A stretch of DNA of 64,000 nt from positions 248,001 through 312,000 of the forward strand of contig JAXDDX010000043.1 in assembly GCA_034670405.1 (NCBI GenBank), read 5' to 3'. Made by a program: the position numbers and the translations under genes. Source of the DNA: Hoplostethus atlanticus (lineage: Eukaryota > Chordata > Actinopteri > Trachichthyiformes > Trachichthyidae). How positions within the stretch are numbered: the first letter of the stretch is position 1; each line of letters opens with the position of its first letter. Below are positions 60,241-64,000 of this stretch, in pieces. The notes beneath the pieces are model-generated. The model searched no databases and was not told the origin of the DNA. It saw nothing but the letters and a program-made list of their open reading frames with translations.

Positions 60241-63200
60241 AAATGAAAATGATAAAATGTTTAATTTATGTGGGCAATTTTGTTTCATAGGGACAATATG
60301 TTTGCTTTTTAAATTTCCATGCCAATAAAACTGGAATTGAGCTGTGTTCCATATTTTAATAGCCCTGTCCAGTATGAGGGAAATTCCACTCCAAAATACA
60401 ATTCATTATTTGTTATTTCTATGATATTATACAGCTCAAACTAAGGCCCAGTCATTACACTGGTTTCCTGATATCAACCTTTTATTAAAAATGGATTCTG
60501 ACCCAGTCAGTGTTGTCCATCTCTGATATGATGGATATGATACAGTTTGATTGATTAGCCTACATATTTATTGTAGAATTGATCAATACTACACTGGTTG
60601 TGTATGGGGAGACCTTAACCTGAACTAATTTTAATGAGGCATTTTGATCAGATTCCACACAAGTATGCAATAATAAGTTTGTTAATGAATATTATTATTG
60701 TTGCTGTTGTTACCATTACAATTATTAGTAGTATCCTGGGCTTCAATGGAGAGTTTTAGTTAATAATTTAATTTAGATAATACAATATTGGCCATGCTCC
60801 TTTGTTATTTTACTCATAGCTTTGGACCTTTTTTTTTTCTAGCGAAATTACAGATGGAGGCGTGTAGTATGGTGATATGTTCCTGGATGCAAACGTCACT
60901 GCAAGAAAAACCTACTAGCTGCTTCCAATACAAACAGTGCTCCAAAGTTCAACATGGCATTCAAAAAGGGCAAGAAAATAAGGCGCTGGACCAGGGAGGA
61001 AATTCTGTGCCACATCTGGATGGGGAGAGCCAGAGAGTTTTCAACACCAGTCTGAAAAAAACGCTACACAATCACAAATTATGGGAGAAACCTTTTTATA
61101 TATTAAATACAACCTTTATAAAATATTAAGAGAAACAAGTCGATAAGGAGTTGCCAGGACAAGTTCCTGGTGTGAGCAAATTGAGATTAAGTCATCAGAA
61201 ATCTTCAAATCTTCACCTGTTAACCGAAAGATTAACAGGTGGATTTGTGCATGAGTCAGAGCAATTCAGGATGTTTTTATAGGTAGGTCCACATTTGGAC
61301 TGCAAGGGGAGGCTAGGGATTGAGAAATGCAAGCAGACATAGACCAGCAACCCCCTTCTGCCTAAGACCTGACCTGGTATTGCGGCCCAGCGCTCCTGGG
61401 TACTTTGTAGAGGTCAATGCGCCATGAGATGTAGCAGATGAGGCCCATGAAATGAGACGCTTAAATACACCAAACTAGCAGCCAAGACTGAATAGCCAGT
61501 CTAGCAAGCCAGGGTAAACCCTGTGAAAGGGTGTTGTGGATTTGTAGTCAAATCCAATATTAGTTCACTGAGACAGGGATTCCAGGTCAGGACATACTTC
61601 AGACCATGAAGGCAGCATCAGAAGCAGCCAAATAGAGCAGCCAGCCCCTTTAAATAAATAGATTAATAACCAAAACATTCTTGGAGGTGGTAGGTGCTTA
61701 ATGATGGCAGCACATCCTTGGTTTCAAGTGTAACAAATGTATTCAGTAAGTCAAAAACTATCTGAAATGTTGCTAAAGGGCCCTTATATCTCTTGAAGTA
61801 GCGGGCACCAGTGGAACATTCAGACCCTTAAAGTTCCTACAGTTACACTCTTTATGACTCCATTATTATGTTAGAAGTCCATGGACTTTGAACATGTCTT
61901 TACCAATTTTCTGTTATTATTTTTGACCTAGTGATTTCAAGGACCATGACACATGCACAGAATTTTATATTTTATTTTATATATATATATATATATATAT
62001 GTATAACAGATGTTTGATTTGAGTCCAAGCAAGTCATGCTTTTGAATGCTGTGAGGAAAAATGGTGCTCAGATATGACATAGTGTAGTTTTAGAATCATA
62101 GGTTTCAACCCTAGTTTCCATCAAACAATCATGCCAGATGACTTAATAAAAACCTTTTCATTTTTTCAACGTTTTCATAAGGGCCTTTAGGAGATAATCA
62201 GATCAATATTAAGTGTGTAATTGCTTTTTTATCAAATCCACCTTCTCAAAAATGTACACAAGTTGTCACCTTACATATCAGTTCTTCATCAACCCCCAAA
62301 AACTGCAAACACATATATAAGCATGTCCAACATGCATGATGAAAGTCATACAACCTGATATTCTCTAGACAGTGTCTGTGACAGTGTAGTACACTTGCAC
62401 AGAGAAGACTCTCTAGGCACCAAATCATTGTTTTTTTAGCAGCAGTGGGAGAGCGCTCTTACTTTTTACAAGTATCACTTTCTCCTCCAACACCCCACAA
62501 TGCCACCCATGTTTAAGAGATTAACCTAAACAGTAGAATGGAAAATCAATTTGGGTGCCCAGACAAAACGTTTGTAAACCCTTGGAATCCAAGCTGTTGT
62601 CTGCCCTCTCAGGGGCAGACAAATCAGTATTTCCCCTCAGATTTATTCTAAAAACTATAGGTAATGAAGAGAACATATGTCATCATTTCTTCCAATGGCA
62701 GACAGACCAGAAACTACAGAACTTTCACAACAGCAGTCACATGATAGTGGAAAAAAGAGAAGAGTGTGGAAAGTCTGGCCACATTGGTCCACTCATTTCT
62801 TTCCAACAGCTAGAGCTGGCATCCGCTCCTCTGAGCAGAGCAGCGTTTTACTGAGTGCTTACCAAGGCCAAACTGGCTGTAATTTCCCACTTTGGGCCAT
62901 TACTGTGGCTGTGGATGGCAGAGCGAGCCATTAAAAACAACTGCTGAAGACCCAGGACAACATCAAGAGTACGTTCACCCCACCTCTGACTCGGTTTATG
63001 TCTATTTCACTGAAGTGGAGAGTTTTTGTCATTCTCAGATTTACTGACTTAAAATAATTCACAGCTATTACACAAAACTTTGTTACTCCAACTCCAGTTT
63101 ATAAGACTTCTTGGAGATATGAGGTTCAGCTGTCATTTTCCTACCACCCCAAACCAAACCATAACCACCATTACTTCTGTCTCTTTTGACAGATAAATGA

Positions 63201-63775
63201 GATCATTCTCCATTTTATATGACCCCCACACACACACAATTAGATGCCGCAACAAACTGAGTATATGTGTGAGAAAGCCTCGTTAATCGTCACGGATTGT
63301 GTGACGTCATCACCGGTTGCGAGCCTTACGGAGCTTGTTGAGATGCGAGCAACGTGACACCGGTGAAGAGAAGCAACTGTTGGGACTCCATTCATGTTCT
63401 CCTTTATGTTCCTAATGAATATAAATTAATTATTGTAAATTCTCAGCGGCAGAAAACTAAGAGAAAACACTAGTAGCGTCAAACAAAGAGACAACACTAA
63501 CAACCAGTATTCTCGACAGAAAGAGCTTCATTTTTATAGAATTCCAGACAGCTTTTAATGCAAGAAGGAGACATCTGTGGCTGCAGGCAACCATAGGACT
63601 GATTGGATGGAGGAGACGATATCCAATTCACGTCTATGTAGTCTATGTAGTCTATGTAGCGCTCACTTTATTTATTTATTTTATTTTATAGCTTCTCCTT
63701 TACCTGTTTCTGCATCTAGTTAGGCTGCGCCCACAAATACATCATCACTGTTTATTAACAGTAGAAGAGGTCTAT
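60240..63775. other. Unannotated upstream region
   Basis: AT-rich DNA without a recognised gene. Short frames on both strands are within chance for this length; the one at 60788-61129 (plus) has Cys/Trp spacing but no known domain. It contains a short (TA)n at 61974-62000 and a CpG-containing stretch at 63280-63400 with a CRE-like TGACGTCA at 63302-63309. A 9-bp repeat TCTATGTAG occurs three times at 63632-63659. Confidence 0.6.
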
Positions 63776-64000
63776 ATGTCATTGCCAGGCATGAGCCAGG
63801 CTACTTCACCTCCTCACCTTGCTCCACAGCCTGCAGCTCCACAGCCTGCAGCAGCATCTCAGTCTGTTCCCTTTCCCCCAGGGACTCCAGCTCCCATGGC
63901 ATTTAACTCTGCGGTTCCACCCTTCACATCTGCGGCACACTCTGCTGCTCTGGCACCTTCTATCACACACCATGCTCCTGCACCTAATGTGCCTCAAGCG
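63776..64000 (+). CDS. Open Pro/Ala-rich frame reaching the window edge (unidentified)
   Basis: From ATG at 63776 (or 63791) there is no stop for 75 codons to the end. It begins MSLPGMSQATSPPHLAPQPA and is rich in Pro, Ala, Ser and Gln with a repeat of APQPA. No family is recognised. Composition suggests a disordered region of a real protein, or the start of a retroelement protein; chance is possible. A CpG-containing stretch with a CRE-like site lies 370-480 bp upstream. Whether it continues or splices cannot be seen. Confidence 0.4.
   Translation, partial: MSLPGMSQATSPPHLAPQPAAPQPAAASQSVPFPPGTPAPMAFNSAVPPFTSAAHSAALAPSITHHAPAPNVPQA

Noticed and set aside
60788-61129. 113-codon plus-strand frame, considered as a THAP-type or Myb-type transposon protein
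   Set aside because: Cys and Trp positions do not fit the THAP spacing, and no further motif appears. Kept only as an unannotated stretch.
63302-63309. CRE-like TGACGTCA as a firm promoter
   Set aside because: A single 8-bp palindrome in 64 kb is not sufficient; reported only as context for the open frame.

Overview
The window is animal nuclear DNA, almost certainly from a ray-finned (teleost) fish. Small GT-AG exons sit in large AT-rich introns. The repeats are a fish mixture: tRNA-Lys SINEs with an L2-type LINE tail, fish L1, Rex1/L2-like LINEs, Tc1/mariner, PIF/Harbinger and hAT elements, many short inverted-repeat elements, and long CA, GATA and GA microsatellites.

One protein gene is clear. 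It is nfic (nuclear factor I/C), on the minus strand, running from about 59.4 kb down to 0.64 kb. Nine coding exons join in frame with GT-AG sites: a first exon at 54955-54984, the DNA-binding domain at 37622-37792, 34803-34979 and 33513-33696, and then 12588-12662, 11206-11280, 10038-10182, 8604-8725 and 642-755. They encode about 364 residues. The last third of the protein (C-terminal activation region) lies beyond the left edge. A second possible first exon, ending in ATG|gt inside a CpG-rich stretch, is at 59360-59362.

The most notable observation is the split DNA-binding-domain exon. In known vertebrate NFI genes this domain is encoded by one 532-bp exon. Here the same 532 bp (171+177+184) are divided by two phase-0 introns, both at AG|GTG. 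One intron separates the N-terminal NFI segment from the MH1-like domain. The splice sites also sit in an unusual setting: four donors are followed within 16 nt by (AC)n repeats in the sense strand, and exon 7 lies between a (TG)n and an (AC)n tract. Intron 4 holds a decayed 43-bp copy of the end of exon 4.

The introns are repeat graveyards with readable nesting. Intron 6 has an hAT element with perfect 8-bp target duplications and two elements flanked by TAA. The 20.8-kb intron 2 holds L1, Harbinger and LINE fragments, a two-unit Tc1/mariner-type element and a 1.8-kb minisatellite with higher-order structure. The intron at 35-37.6 kb has a Tc1 element inside a Harbinger-like element inside a minisatellite. 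Intron 1 (17 kb) has L1, Harbinger, a DD36E Tc1/mariner element, an element that split a BED-finger ORF, an hAT pseudogene and an ACTAGT-rich block. Upstream of exon 1 two copies of one inverted-repeat element lie between the two candidate promoters. An open, Pro/Ala-rich plus-strand frame reaches the right edge and is unidentified. No functional transposase, CRISPR array, rRNA or intact tRNA gene was seen.
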